A stretch of DNA of 64,000 nt from Corynebacterium ciconiae DSM 44920 (GCF_030440575.1 NZ_CP047189.1:2046001-2110000), one strand, 5' to 3'; positions 35,869 through 49,572 are shown, counted from the first letter of the stretch. The notes: a model not told the origin generated them from the sequence alone. Numbers and translations are program-made.

Positions 35869-36786
35869 CTACGAGGCGTAGCGCACGTTCAACGGGGAGT
35901 GATCGGACCAGCGCAAATCATAGGCATCTGCCTTGTCCACCCACGTGCGCTCGGCGCGCTGCAGCATGGCGGCGGTGGCTGCTTGATAGTCGATGCGCCA
36001 GCCGGCATCGGTGTCGAAGGCTTTACCGCGGTAGGTCCACCAGGTGTAGGGCCCATCCACATCGCCTTCGAGGCGGCGAGCCACATCGAACCACGCAGGT
36101 TCGGTGGCCGGTTGGCGTAGCGGGGCCGCCGAGGAATAGGAGACCGCCCCAGCGAAGCTGCCGTGGGCCTCTACTTGGCTGGCCCCATCGGGGAAGGTGC
36201 CAAACACCGAGTCCATAAAGGCCCTCTCGTCCGGCAGGAAGCCGGACTTTTTCTTATTGGCCTTGTCATTTTTCAGGTCCTGACTGCGGTGGCAGATGTT
36301 CCAGTCGCCACCGATCACCATATTCGGATACTCCACGGCCAGCTCATCAAGCAGTGGCCCGAAGGAATCGAGGAAGGCGTATTTTTCATCTTGCTTCTCG
36401 GTGTCGGCGGCACCGGAGGGTAGATAGAGCGAGGCGACGCGCATGTTCTCCAGCGGAGCGTCGATAAGCGTGGCGGCGATGAAGCGCCCAGAGTCCTCGA
36501 AACCGGGAATGCCGATGGAGACATCCCCCAGTTCGAAGCGGGAGAGAATCCCCACCCCGGCGCGGCCCTTGGCGGCGGCCGGTGCGGTGGCGAGGTGCCA
36601 GCCGGAATCGAGAGCGGGCGCCAAGGCGGCGCGGGCTTGGGTGTCATCGGCGCGCACCTCCTGCATGAGCACCACATCCACCCCAGCATCCTCAAGCCAG
36701 GCGAGCATGCCGCGGTTGTTCTCGGAGCGCTGCTTGACTGCGGCGCGGACGCCATTGACGTTGACGGAAGAAATCGTAAGAGCCAT
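35869..36786 (-). CDS. xthA: Exodeoxyribonuclease III
   Basis: 305 residues from ATG 36786. Apurinic/apyrimidinic endonuclease and 3'-exonuclease for base excision repair. Motifs of the family: ISSVNVNGVRAA at the front, LMQEVRADD (metal Glu), GGDWNICHRSQD (Asp/Asn), WRIDYQ and the C-terminal SDHSPL with catalytic His. The middle loop with KANKKKSGFLPDERAF is also typical. It converges with the ABC permease gene and is divergent from the DadA-type gene. Position next to trpS agrees with C. glutamicum. Confidence 0.93.
   Translation of the reverse strand: MALTISSVNVNGVRAAVKQRSENNRGMLAWLEDAGVDVVLMQEVRADDTQARAALAPALDSGWHLATAPAAAKGRAGVGILSRFELGDVSIGIPGFEDSGRFIAATLIDAPLENMRVASLYLPSGAADTEKQDEKYAFLDSFGPLLDELAVEYPNMVIGGDWNICHRSQDLKNDKANKKKSGFLPDERAFMDSVFGTFPDGASQVEAHGSFAGAVSYSSAAPLRQPATEPAWFDVARRLEGDVDGPYTWWTYRGKAFDTDAGWRIDYQAATAAMLQRAERTWVDKADAYDLRWSDHSPLNVRYAS
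36458..36469 (-). repeat. Recurrent 12-mer GCTTATCGACGC, copy 3
   Basis: Exact copy on the minus strand inside xthA, where it encodes Leu-Ile-Asp-Ala. Confidence 0.6.
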
Positions 36787-36875
36787 AGCGAGCAATTCTA
36801 TCGTGGCCCCCACCACCGTCCCGGCGGTAGCATTGCTTTCACAATCGAAAACTCAGGCAGAAAGGTGGTTTGGCC

Positions 36876-38120
36876 ATGGCATCGAAGCAGGTTCTCGTCG
36901 CAGGAGCAGGACTGGTGGGGCTGTGTACCGCCTATAGCCTCGCCCGCGAGGGTCATGCGGTGACGCTGGTCGATAAAGGCCGGATGGGCTCGGGCGCGGC
37001 GCGGGGCAACGGCGGCGAGATCACCCCGCTGCAGGCGCTGCCGATGCCGGAGCCGGCGCTGGTGACTCAGCTGGCTGAGGGCGTGATCTCGAATCGCCAC
37101 TACTTCACCATCGCCCCCTTGGCGCTGCCACGGCTGACGGTCTTTGGTGTGCAGTTCCTGCGCAACTGCACCACCGGGCGGCTCAAGCGCAACACCGCCG
37201 CGCTGGATCAGCTGGTGCGCGGGGCGATGGCCGCCTTTGATTCCTTCCACCGCGATGGTATCTCCCTCGCGGGTGGCGGCTGGGGTTATCTCAATGTGCA
37301 CTCCGATCCGGAGGCGCTGCGTGTCTACCGCGAGGCCCAGATTGAGCGCGCCCGGCTGCTGGGGATTGAGGAGCCAGGCCCGATCCTCAGCCGCGCCGAG
37401 TTGGAGGAGCCGCTGCTGCGGGAGGAAGTTACCTGCGGCTATCGCATCCCCACCGAGCGCTATATCGATCCCGATCGTTTCTGCACCGAGCTGCACGAGG
37501 CGCTCGAGGAGATGGGCGTGAATATCCGCCCCCACACCGAGCTGCTTTCGCTCGATGACACCCGCGCTACCGTGCGCACTGGGCAGGGGGTGGAGACTAT
37601 CGGTTTTGATAAGGCGGTTGTCTCCACTGGCGCTTGGCTGAATCGGCAGCTGCGAGGCATTCCTGGGCTCACCTTCTCCGCGGTCACGCCGGGCACCGGC
37701 TATAGCTTCCACGCCGAGATGGACACCCTGCCGCGCACGCTCACTATGGGTTTGCATCGCAAGACGCTGATTGTGCCGATGAGCGGCACCGCCCGCGTGG
37801 TGGGGTTGATGGATTTCGGGTTCCGCGTGGAGCGCTTCGAACGCCACCGCATGGATTTCTTGCGCGAGCAGGCCTCGCAGTTTATCCACGGCCTCGACGA
37901 GACACCGATCTCGCGCGAGTGGACCGGGCCACGCCCGATGACTCCCACCGGCCTGCCCTATATCAGCCCGGTGCGTTCGCATCCGAATATCATCGTCGCC
38001 ACCGGGCACAACATGCACGGGCTCACCCTCGGACCAGTCACTGGCGAGGTTGTCAGCGCCCTAGTATCCGATCGCGATCCGGGCATCGATATGCGCCCCT
38101 TCGCCCTGCCGCGCTTCTAG
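36876..38120 (+). CDS. FAD-dependent D-amino-acid dehydrogenase/oxidase (DadA family)
   Basis: 414 residues from ATG 36876 with AAAGG upstream. The FAD motif VLVAGAGLVGLCTAYSLAREGHAVTLVDK opens the protein (dinucleotide GAGLVGLCTAY), followed by ARGNGGEITP. The C-terminal block with REWTGPRPMTPTGLPYISP and VATGHNMHGLTLGPVTG is diagnostic of the DAO/DadA family, where it closes the FAD site. It would deaminate a D- or N-substituted amino acid and pass electrons to the chain or oxygen. Substrate is not clear. The stop shares 4 bases with the MFS gene stop. Confidence 0.87.
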   Translation: MASKQVLVAGAGLVGLCTAYSLAREGHAVTLVDKGRMGSGAARGNGGEITPLQALPMPEPALVTQLAEGVISNRHYFTIAPLALPRLTVFGVQFLRNCTTGRLKRNTAALDQLVRGAMAAFDSFHRDGISLAGGGWGYLNVHSDPEALRVYREAQIERARLLGIEEPGPILSRAELEEPLLREEVTCGYRIPTERYIDPDRFCTELHEALEEMGVNIRPHTELLSLDDTRATVRTGQGVETIGFDKAVVSTGAWLNRQLRGIPGLTFSAVTPGTGYSFHAEMDTLPRTLTMGLHRKTLIVPMSGTARVVGLMDFGFRVERFERHRMDFLREQASQFIHGLDETPISREWTGPRPMTPTGLPYISPVRSHPNIIVATGHNMHGLTLGPVTGEVVSALVSDRDPGIDMRPFALPRF

Positions 38121-39349
38121 CTGGAAGCGCTTGTCGACGCCTCCTCGCGGGCCTGTGAACGCTTGAGGTGATAGGCGAATGCCCAGGTGCACACACCCAA
38201 CACGGCCAGACCGGCGCCGGCCAGCGCGGGGGCGGCGTAGGAGAATCCGGCACCAATAACCACCCCGCCCAACGCCGCGCCGAGGGCGTTGGCGGTGTTC
38301 AGCGCAGTGTGATTGAGCGAGGCGGCAAGCATCTGGGCATCGCCTGCATTATCCATCAGCCGAATCTGCAAAATAGGCACGAGCGCACTGGCGGCGGTGC
38401 CGATGAGCACGAATACCGGCACCGCTGTCCACACGTTCTGCGAAGCCAGATAGAACAGTGTCATGAGGATCGCCGAGGCGCTGAGCGCGCCCATGATGCC
38501 CTTTTCTAGGTTCCAATCGCTGAGCCGGCCGCCGATCACATTGCCAAGCAGCTGGCCAAAGCCGTAGACCATGAGCACCAGCCACATCCAGTGCGGGTTC
38601 AGCCCGGCGCGCTCTGTCATGGTCCACGTGATGTAGGTGTAGACGGCGAAGTTGCCGCCGAAACCGATGGTGCCGATCAGCAGCGTCAGCCAGATCTGGG
38701 CCTTGCCCAGGGCGCCGAGTTCCGTGCGGGGGCTGGTGGGCGGCATCTCTGTCATGTGCGGCATGAGGAACCACAGCGCCACCAAGGTAATCAGCCCCAC
38801 CGCGGCCACCAGCGCATAGGCGATCTGCCAGCCGAATGCCGAGCCCAGGGCTTGGGCGGCGGGCACCCCAGCGACGGTGGCCACGGAAAAGCCCATGCCC
38901 ACATAGGCGATGGAGCGGCCGCGCTGGCCCGCCGGCGCCATGGAGGCGGTGGCAAGGGCCGTGATGGAGAAGTAGGCACCGTGCGGCAGGCCCGCCACGA
39001 AGCGGGTGATGAGCAGCATCGCGTAGGAGGAGCTGAACACGGTGACCGCGTGCGAGACGGTAAAGGCTGCCATCAACAGCAGCAGCAGCCGGCGCCGCGG
39101 CATGAAGCCGGTGAACAGTGCCACCATGGGCGAGCCCACCATCACGCCCAAGGCGTAGACGGAGATGACGGTACCGGCTTTAGCTTCACTAATGCCGAAG
39201 TCGTGAGCGATCAGCGGCAGCAGCCCCATGGAGGCGAACTCGGTCGTGCCAATACCGAAGGCGCCGAGCGCGAAAGCAACCATCACGATGTAGCGGCGAG
39301 TATCCGAAATTTCGGTTTGGCGCGGCAGCCTCTTCGTCCGACGCAGCAA
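38117..39349 (-). CDS. MFS transporter, DHA1 family
   Basis: 410 residues, TTG start at 39349 with GGGGAG upstream. Twelve hydrophobic segments are visible. N-terminal GTTEFASMGLLPLIAHDFGIS is typical of the AraJ/sugar-efflux and drug-efflux DHA1 group, and the loop 2-3 motif is seen as GFMPRRRLLLLL. Such proteins export sugars, arabinose-like compounds or drugs with proton antiport. No substrate can be assigned. It converges on the DadA-type gene and is divergent from icd. Confidence 0.85.
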   Translation of the reverse strand: MLRRTKRLPRQTEISDTRRYIVMVAFALGAFGIGTTEFASMGLLPLIAHDFGISEAKAGTVISVYALGVMVGSPMVALFTGFMPRRRLLLLLMAAFTVSHAVTVFSSSYAMLLITRFVAGLPHGAYFSITALATASMAPAGQRGRSIAYVGMGFSVATVAGVPAAQALGSAFGWQIAYALVAAVGLITLVALWFLMPHMTEMPPTSPRTELGALGKAQIWLTLLIGTIGFGGNFAVYTYITWTMTERAGLNPHWMWLVLMVYGFGQLLGNVIGGRLSDWNLEKGIMGALSASAILMTLFYLASQNVWTAVPVFVLIGTAASALVPILQIRLMDNAGDAQMLAASLNHTALNTANALGAALGGVVIGAGFSYAAPALAGAGLAVLGVCTWAFAYHLKRSQAREEASTSASS

Positions 39350-39392
39350 CAGCTTCTCCCCTTATAAATCTTCACCGAAGTGCAACACGTAG

Positions 39393-41768
<2,376 letters not shown>

Positions 41769-41820
41769 ACACCAGCCCGCCGCAGCACCTATGCTGCGCT
41801 TAGCGGTCTGAGGCGACACT

Positions 41821-41865
41821 ACTCACTGGGGCAGACGTGAAGGTCTTTCGCCCCAGTGAGTTTTT
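41821..41865 (+). terminator. Rho-independent terminator of icd
   Basis: ACTCACTGGGGC and GCCCCAGTGAGT form a perfect 12-bp stem with a 17-base loop, followed by a T run (41861-41865), 52 bases after the icd stop. Confidence 0.92.
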
Positions 41866-41926
41866 CTCTGCCGTCTCGACTGCGCCACCACCTCCGCGGC
41901 ATGGGCGTTCGGTCCAGGGCTTAGGC

Positions 41927-43591
41927 CTAGGACATCCACCGCTCGGCAATATCGGCGGCGATGGCATCGGCGCGGCGCAGAATCCCGTGGTTGCTGCGCG
42001 CCTGGGCGGTCTCCGCCACCGGCCAGTGCAGCCCGGCCACGGAAATACCGAAGGCGTAAAGGCTCGCCCACGGCTGGCCATTAGCGGGATTGATCACCCG
42101 CATCGCATCCTCGGAGATCGCCAGCGCCCCGGTGGGGGCGGTACCGGTGGCGTCGCGCAACACCATCTCGGTGGCCACCTCATCGTTGAGGAGCTGCTGC
42201 ATGAGCGGGTCTGCGCTCACGGAGACATCCGGATTCGGCTGGCGGGCCTCGATACACACCCGGCTGTGGTAGCGCTCGGTGGCATTGAGGCGGGAATAGC
42301 CCACAAACCCCTGCGGGGCGGCGGCCTCCACATAGAAGCTCGGGCCGGGCAAAGTGACGATGCCGGCGCTCATGAGCACGTCGAGCTGCTCGAGGCGGAA
42401 CTGCGGCGGCCCCTGCAGGTTCGAGCTATTCACCCCAGTGAAGAAATCGGAGAAGTGGGAGGTGTAGCTGTGCGCAGACAGCCGTCCCGCCCCCACTGCT
42501 TGCTCGATGACAGGCCACGTATCGCGGATCGGTGTAAACCACGAGGCGTCCTCGGTGAGGTAGGTGTGAAGCCAGCTCGACCACTGCGACATATCCACCG
42601 CGGGATCTAGGACCTTCTGCCAATCCACATCGGGATAGTGGGCCTCCACCTCGGCGGTAATCAGCGGCCATAGGTCTCGCATGAAATCCACCGGCGGGGT
42701 GAGATCCGCTATCGCCTCTGGGGTGAGCACCTGCGGGGTGTACTGCTTAAGTAGGGCCCGCTTGCCGCGATAGGGCAATCCACCGGGAGATCCCGCCACG
42801 ATGTGCGGCTCCTTCCCCGAAGGCTCATAGCCATCTGCGGTGAAACGCCCGCCGCGCCCCTCAGTGAGGGCCGCCATGTAATCAAAAAAGGACAGCCCGA
42901 GCCCCTTGATCAGTACGGTTTCACCGGGCTCGAGCGTCTCCAGCTCAGCCAGATGTTCTGCGGCATTGCCGGGATGGATGTGCAGTGTATCGGTGATATC
43001 GAGGTTCTTGAGAGTCTCATCGAGCTGGCGCACATCCGGCGGCAGGAGGGCGGGAATGTGGCCCAGGGTGAGCACGCAGGCGTCGACGCGGATCGATGTT
43101 TCCTCGTCCTCGCAGTCAATCTGCCAGCCCTCACCGAAGCGGCTGACCCGCCGCACCCGGCGCGTGTGCACCCGCACTCCCGCCCCGTTGAGCTGAGAAA
43201 AGCGCCACTGCAGATACAACCCGTAGAGGGGTCGGCTGGCGGGAGCGTCGGCAAGCAACTGCTCGGCCTCACGCTGCGCCCACTGCCCGCCGAGGGCCAG
43301 CCAAGGTTCGGCGGCAGCGCTGTGGGCCCATTCATACAGCGTCGGCCCAGTGCACAGCGGGCCGCTCAGTTCGACGGTCTCGTCGACGAAGGCGGTGACT
43401 TCCCCACTGGCGGTATTCATGAGCATCAACGGCGACTGCTCGGGGTTCCACACCGCGCCGGAGCCGGGGGCGTATTCCTCGAACACCTCGATGCACAGAT
43501 CTCTCACGCCGCGCTGTTCAGCGAATGCCGTGAGCCTTTCTACTACCGCTAGCCCTCGGGGGCCACACCCAATAATCGCTATTCGAGACAT
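41927..43591 (-). CDS. FAD/NAD(P)-binding oxidoreductase (FAD_NAD_binding_9 type)
   Basis: 554 residues. The N-terminal dinucleotide motif IAIIGCGPRGLAVVERL and the following GSGAVWNPEQSPLMLMNT fit the FAD-NAD(P)-binding family PF13454, which is often annotated as a hypothetical FAD protein. A second nucleotide-binding region is seen around LIKGLGLSFFDYMAALTEGRGG. The long C-terminal part (about 330-554) has no known catalytic motif visible. Related proteins act as N-hydroxylases or in secondary metabolism, but no partner gene is near. It lies between icd and the YwqG-like gene and is divergent from the latter. Confidence 0.78.
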   Translation of the reverse strand: MSRIAIIGCGPRGLAVVERLTAFAEQRGVRDLCIEVFEEYAPGSGAVWNPEQSPLMLMNTASGEVTAFVDETVELSGPLCTGPTLYEWAHSAAAEPWLALGGQWAQREAEQLLADAPASRPLYGLYLQWRFSQLNGAGVRVHTRRVRRVSRFGEGWQIDCEDEETSIRVDACVLTLGHIPALLPPDVRQLDETLKNLDITDTLHIHPGNAAEHLAELETLEPGETVLIKGLGLSFFDYMAALTEGRGGRFTADGYEPSGKEPHIVAGSPGGLPYRGKRALLKQYTPQVLTPEAIADLTPPVDFMRDLWPLITAEVEAHYPDVDWQKVLDPAVDMSQWSSWLHTYLTEDASWFTPIRDTWPVIEQAVGAGRLSAHSYTSHFSDFFTGVNSSNLQGPPQFRLEQLDVLMSAGIVTLPGPSFYVEAAAPQGFVGYSRLNATERYHSRVCIEARQPNPDVSVSADPLMQQLLNDEVATEMVLRDATGTAPTGALAISEDAMRVINPANGQPWASLYAFGISVAGLHWPVAETAQARSNHGILRRADAIAADIAERWMS

Positions 43592-43712
43592 ACCCCTATT
43601 CTATTCCGGAGCGCGCGGCGCTTCGTTTCCGCGTTTCTTAGCGATAAACGCAGACACACTCTACTATGAGCCCCACCACAGTCTGTGCGGAAGCACCGGA
43701 GGAAAGGAGCCC

Positions 43713-44489
43713 ATGGACACGAAGTACGAGCGTATTCTTGCTCGCCTCAAGGAACAGACCGCAACCCAATCGATCACGATCGAGTTCAACGGCAGACCTT
43801 CCTCGCTCCAGTCGAGCGCCGTGGGCGGCCAGCCCTATCTGGATCCGGGCGAGGAGGCGCCGCGCAGCGCGGATGGCGCGCCGATGGTGTTTCTCGCGCA
43901 GATCAACCTCGCGGAGCTTCCCGCCAACGATCTGCTGCCTGGCACTGGCATGCTGCAGTTTTTCATCGGCAGCGATGATCTGCTGGGCGCCACGGACTTT
44001 GAGGATATGCGCAAGAACTCCTTCCGAGTGATCCACCGCGACAGCATTGACCCGAGCGTGACCACCAGCGCCTACGCCCTCCCCGAGGATGCCAACCACC
44101 CCTTCGACAGCACCGAGGGAGTGGGGCTGGCCTTCAGCCTTGGCCAGCAGGCCATCACCTTCGAGGACTATCGCTTCGATGATGCCTTGGAGCGGGCCGT
44201 GATGGACGAGATCGATGACACTGACGATCCCGATGCGGTGATCGACGAGTGCAGGGATATCTTCTATGACATCCCCACCGTTGACGGCCACCACATCGGC
44301 GGCTACCCGCGCCTGCTCCAAGATGATCCCCGCACCGAGGAGGAGGATCTAGACGTTCTCCTGCTCCAGATCGACACCGAGGAGCCCATCATGTGGGGCG
44401 ATCTCGGCGTCGGCACCTTCTTTATCTCCGCCGCCGACCTCAAGGCGCTGGGCTTCTCCCGCGTCGGCTACACCTGGTGCTGCTGCTAG
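43713..44489 (+). CDS. YwqG-like protein (DUF1963)
   Basis: 258 residues from ATG 43713, preceded by GGAGGAAAGGAG. DUF1963 features: MVFLAQINLAELP in the first third, GMLQFFIGSDD, then GGYPRLLQDDPR, LLLQIDTEEPIMWGDLGVGTFFI and an LGFSRVGYTWCCC end. The acidic, soluble protein resembles the immunity-like or housekeeping YwqG group, whose function is uncertain. The three C-terminal cysteines are unusual and could bind metal. Convergent with the first lipase gene, 52 bases apart. Confidence 0.82.
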   Translation: MDTKYERILARLKEQTATQSITIEFNGRPSSLQSSAVGGQPYLDPGEEAPRSADGAPMVFLAQINLAELPANDLLPGTGMLQFFIGSDDLLGATDFEDMRKNSFRVIHRDSIDPSVTTSAYALPEDANHPFDSTEGVGLAFSLGQQAITFEDYRFDDALERAVMDEIDDTDDPDAVIDECRDIFYDIPTVDGHHIGGYPRLLQDDPRTEEEDLDVLLLQIDTEEPIMWGDLGVGTFFISAADLKALGFSRVGYTWCCC

Positions 44490-44541
44490 CAGCCAACTAG
44501 CACTCAGCGGCGGGCAGTGGACTTCAGCGCCAGCCGCGGCG

Positions 44542-45732
44542 CTACGCGGCGTGCTCAAACGCTGCGTGCGTGTCTTTCCCCTCGGCCTCGGTGGTAGCAG
44601 GCGAGTCGCTCGAGCTATCGGCGTTCGTATCGTCTGCAGGCTCGCCGTTGCTGCCCGCAGAGCCCTCCTCCGCAGCATCGTCTGCAGTGCTGCTTTCTGC
44701 GGTGTCGTCCTCAGCGGCAGCGTTGTTCGGGGTTGCCTCTGTGTTCTCGTCCTTGGAGCGCTCGGAGGAAGACGGTGCGCCGGATCCGCAGACAGGCTCT
44801 ACATCTGCCCCCAGTGCTCGGCGGGTGAGACTGATCGCGCGCGGCGAATAAGGCAGGCCGATGTGCGAGGAGCGGTCCTTAGAACAACCGTCTTGCACCA
44901 CGATCGCCGTGGAGCCGGGCCCATGGAATTGGGAGTTTTGCAAGGGGGTGACGGTGATGTCCGAGGTGGAGGAAATAGAAATGTAGTTCACGCCCTCGGC
45001 TTCTACTCCCCCATCACCGAGAGTGTCCATGGCGTGGGAGCCCTCGAGGAGGTCCTTGGCTGCCCCGCCGAGCAGCCGGTCAGAGGCCTCATACATGGGC
45101 AGACCAGCCTCTTCGGCTTCGTGCACGAAGTGAGAAAGCCCCAGCAGGTTGGTGCCGTGGATGACACCACCGATGGTCACCACCGTGCCCACTCCCTCGG
45201 CGCCGACCTGCTTGGCATACATTGCGGCCAGCGCCCCGCCGAGGGAGTAGCCCACAATGTCTACCTGTGCCGCCCCGGTGTGGGCTTTGATGGCATCGAT
45301 GTCCGCAGAAATCTCAGCCAAGGACTCCGAGGCTGGCTTGAGTCCATAGACCCCCTCCACGTTAGAGATCAACGGGCGAGACCCCTCGTACTTGCCGAAG
45401 GTGGGAGCATAGACGCAGCGGCCATCGGCAGCCAACGCCGGCCCCAGCGCCGAGAAGGAGCCGTAGGGGTTGGATCCCATGCCGTGGATGAGCACCACGG
45501 GGTTGCGGCCATCCTCAGGCACACATCCGGTGTTCACGCCCTCCGGCATCACGCTCGGGTTACGCATTTGGGTGAAGGCCGCGGCGGCCAGGTTCGGTTT
45601 CGCGGGGCCGTGGTTGCCTTCGTCGCTCACGGAGACGGCAGCGTGGGCGCTGGGTACGAGTGCAGCGGTGAGGGTGATGACCCCAGCACAGAGAGTGCTG
45701 AGATGGCGGCAGAATTGGCGGGATAAAGCCAT
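44542..45732 (-). CDS. Secreted lipase/esterase with disordered acidic tail (tandem copy 1)
   Basis: 396 residues. The N-terminal signal peptide ends near ALVPSAHAA (about residue 31). The alpha/beta-hydrolase core has the oxyanion loop NPVVLIHGMGSNPYG and the nucleophile elbow VGYSLGGALA (Ser about 163). Cysteines in GVNTGCVPED and DGRCVYA may pair outside the cell. After about residue 325 a Ser/Glu/Asp/Ala/Thr-rich tail of some 70 residues follows, absent from copy 2. Likely hydrolyses host or environmental lipids or esters. ATG 45732 has AAGGACC upstream. Same strand as and downstream of copy 2. Confidence 0.85.
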   Translation of the reverse strand: MALSRQFCRHLSTLCAGVITLTAALVPSAHAAVSVSDEGNHGPAKPNLAAAAFTQMRNPSVMPEGVNTGCVPEDGRNPVVLIHGMGSNPYGSFSALGPALAADGRCVYAPTFGKYEGSRPLISNVEGVYGLKPASESLAEISADIDAIKAHTGAAQVDIVGYSLGGALAAMYAKQVGAEGVGTVVTIGGVIHGTNLLGLSHFVHEAEEAGLPMYEASDRLLGGAAKDLLEGSHAMDTLGDGGVEAEGVNYISISSTSDITVTPLQNSQFHGPGSTAIVVQDGCSKDRSSHIGLPYSPRAISLTRRALGADVEPVCGSGAPSSSERSKDENTEATPNNAAAEDDTAESSTADDAAEEGSAGSNGEPADDTNADSSSDSPATTEAEGKDTHAAFEHAA

Positions 45733-46066
45733 GGCTGGTCCTTTTTCACGATTCTCTAAACGAATGCTCACAGCGGAGATCGTGCCAACACAAAAGCCGA
45801 CACTTACCCCCCCCTTGAGCTGGGCTTTTAACGTCGAACCGCAGCCTAATTCTGCCTTATTTAATTTCCCACGAAGGGGTATATACACCACCCCCACCCC
45901 TTTTTTGCCAAGCTGGATACAGCTATTTCATCCGGAATATTAAAAACCGGCCGCCACTCGCCCACCCCACTGCTGGCAGTGAATGAAAATCACGCCCCGG
46001 ATGCGTTCCTGTGTATGTACTGAGCCAACAGCCTTATCGGGCGCCCCCCTATGCCGACATAGCAAC
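45733..46066 (-). other. Gap upstream of lipase copy 1
   Basis: 334 bases without a gene. It has an eight-C run near 45806 and an AT-rich patch at about 45845-45945 that probably carries the copy 1 promoter on the minus strand. No operator motif was recognised. Confidence 0.45.
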
Positions 46067-46096
46067 GCCCCCATACCTCTCACTGGGTATGGGGGC
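46067..46096 (-). terminator. Hairpin after lipase copy 2
   Basis: GCCCCCATACC and GGTATGGGGGC form a perfect 11-bp stem with an 8-base loop, 37 bases past the copy 2 stop. It suggests the two lipases are separate transcripts. Confidence 0.65.
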
Positions 46097-46132
46097 GATC
46101 GCCCTGCTCAAGCAGCTTGCGCGAGGCTTAAG

Positions 46133-47167
46133 CTAGCTGGAGCTGAAGGGTGCTGCGATATCGCGGTGGTCATAGCTCGAGCCCATGCCGCTCATGTCTG
46201 CAGAGAGCATCAGCCCGGGCCCGCAGGCGGCGTCTACTGTGGCACCGAGAGCTTGGCGGGTGAGGCTAATTGCACGGGGAGAGAAGGGCAGGCCAAGGTG
46301 GGAGGACATGTCCTGAGAGCAGCCGTCTTGCAGGACCAGCGCGGTGGCGTTGGGGCCGGTGAACTGAGAGTTGGCCAGTGGGGTGACCACCATGTCAGTG
46401 CGCGAGGAGATGGAGACGTAGTTCACCCCTTCTGCCTCTACCCCGCCGTCGGCGAGGGCGTTCATGGTGTCGGATCCAGCAAGCAGCTCCTTGGCCACTT
46501 CGCCGAAGATGGAATCCGCGGCGGGATAGACGGGCATGCCGGCAGCGTTGGCTTCTTGGGCGTAGCGCGACAGCCCCAGCAAGCTGGTGCCGTGAATGGC
46601 GCCGCCGAGGGTGACCACGGTGCCCACACCTTCAGCTCCGGCCTGCTTGGCATACATCGTGGCTAGCGCCCCGCCGAGGGAGTAACCCACAAGATCCACG
46701 TGCTGTGCTCCGGTATGGGCTTTGACTGCCTCGATGTCAGCGGTGATTTCGGCGAGCGACTCGGCGGCGGGCTTGAGCCCGTAGATGCCTTCGATATTGG
46801 AGGTGACGGGCAGCGGACCGTCGTATTTGCCATAGGTGGAGGCGTACACGCAGCGGCCATCGCCGGCCAGCGCCGGGCCGAGCGAAGCAAAGGAACCATA
46901 GGGGTTGGAGTTCATGCCGTGAATGAGCACCACGGGATTGCGGCCATCCTCGGGCACGCACCCGGTGTTGACCCCCTCGGGCATGATGCTGGGATTCTGC
47001 ATTTGCACGAGCGCGGCGGCGGCCAGGTTGGGCTGGGTGGGGCCGTGATTGCCCTCATCATTGACGGAGATAGCAGCCTGCGCGCTGGGAACAAGGGCAG
47101 CGGCGAGGGTAACAACCCCTGCACAGACTGCGCCCATGCGGCGGCGGAAAGTTCGAGATGAAGCCAT
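46133..47167 (-). CDS. Secreted lipase/esterase (tandem copy 2)
   Basis: 344 residues. Signal peptide with a cut near ALVPSAQAA. The core is strongly similar to copy 1: NPVVLIHGMNSNPYGSFASLGPAL, shortened here to its NPVVLIHGMNSNPYG loop, the GYSLGGALATMY elbow, and IHGTSLLGLSRY. Instead of the long acidic tail it ends in a short Met/Ser-rich stretch. Start ATG 47167 with AAGGAATAC upstream. It is divergent from thiC. The pair is a recent-looking duplication with later change of the C-terminus. Confidence 0.86.
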   Translation of the reverse strand: MASSRTFRRRMGAVCAGVVTLAAALVPSAQAAISVNDEGNHGPTQPNLAAAALVQMQNPSIMPEGVNTGCVPEDGRNPVVLIHGMNSNPYGSFASLGPALAGDGRCVYASTYGKYDGPLPVTSNIEGIYGLKPAAESLAEITADIEAVKAHTGAQHVDLVGYSLGGALATMYAKQAGAEGVGTVVTLGGAIHGTSLLGLSRYAQEANAAGMPVYPAADSIFGEVAKELLAGSDTMNALADGGVEAEGVNYVSISSRTDMVVTPLANSQFTGPNATALVLQDGCSQDMSSHLGLPFSPRAISLTRQALGATVDAACGPGLMLSADMSGMGSSYDHRDIAAPFSSS

Positions 47168-49363
<2,196 letters not shown>

Positions 49364-49378
49364 TCTCCTCGAGCGCAC

Positions 49379-49390
49379 GCTTATCGACGC
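49379..49390 (+). repeat. Recurrent 12-mer GCTTATCGACGC, copy 4
   Basis: Exact copy 15 bases after the thiC stop, just at the foot of the terminator-like hairpin. Confidence 0.6.
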
Positions 49391-49440
49391 CCCGTCGCAG
49401 CCACAGTGGCCTCGCCGCCACCGGCCACGGCGGGGTGTTT
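49390..49440 (+). terminator. Hairpin after thiC
   Basis: CCCCGTCG pairs with CGGCGGGG (one wobble) and an inner stem TGGCC/GGCCA follows after a bulge; TTT comes after it. Plausible terminator. Confidence 0.5.
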
Positions 49441-49473
49441 CCCCTCCCATCACCCCCAAAATGAGCTAACTCA

Positions 49474-49489
49474 CATACCAAGCTGTCTA
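49474..49489 (+). promoter_or_regulatory. McbR-like site upstream of metY, distal
   Basis: CATAC-CAAGCT-GTCTA has 8 of 10 fixed bases of TAGAC-N6-GTCTA, the known McbR consensus of C. glutamicum, with a perfect right half. Its centre is nearly the same as in the metQ site at 59159. Confidence 0.5.
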
Positions 49490-49543
49490 TCTCAATGTCG
49501 CTGTTCAGCGCCCCTAACCCACGCTCATCCCGCCCTAAAATCC

Positions 49544-49572
49544 TTGCTGTAGACCGAGCTGTTCGTTAGAGT
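49544..49572 (+). promoter_or_regulatory. Predicted metY promoter with McbR-like half site in the spacer
   Basis: TTGCTG (49544-49549) and TAGAGT (49567-49572) are spaced by 17 bases and fit Corynebacterium minus-35 and TANANT minus-10 boxes. The spacer holds TAGAC-CGAGCT-GTTCG (49550-49565), a McbR-like site with a perfect left half. A repressor there would block polymerase. The leader to metY would be about 200 bases. Confidence 0.55.
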
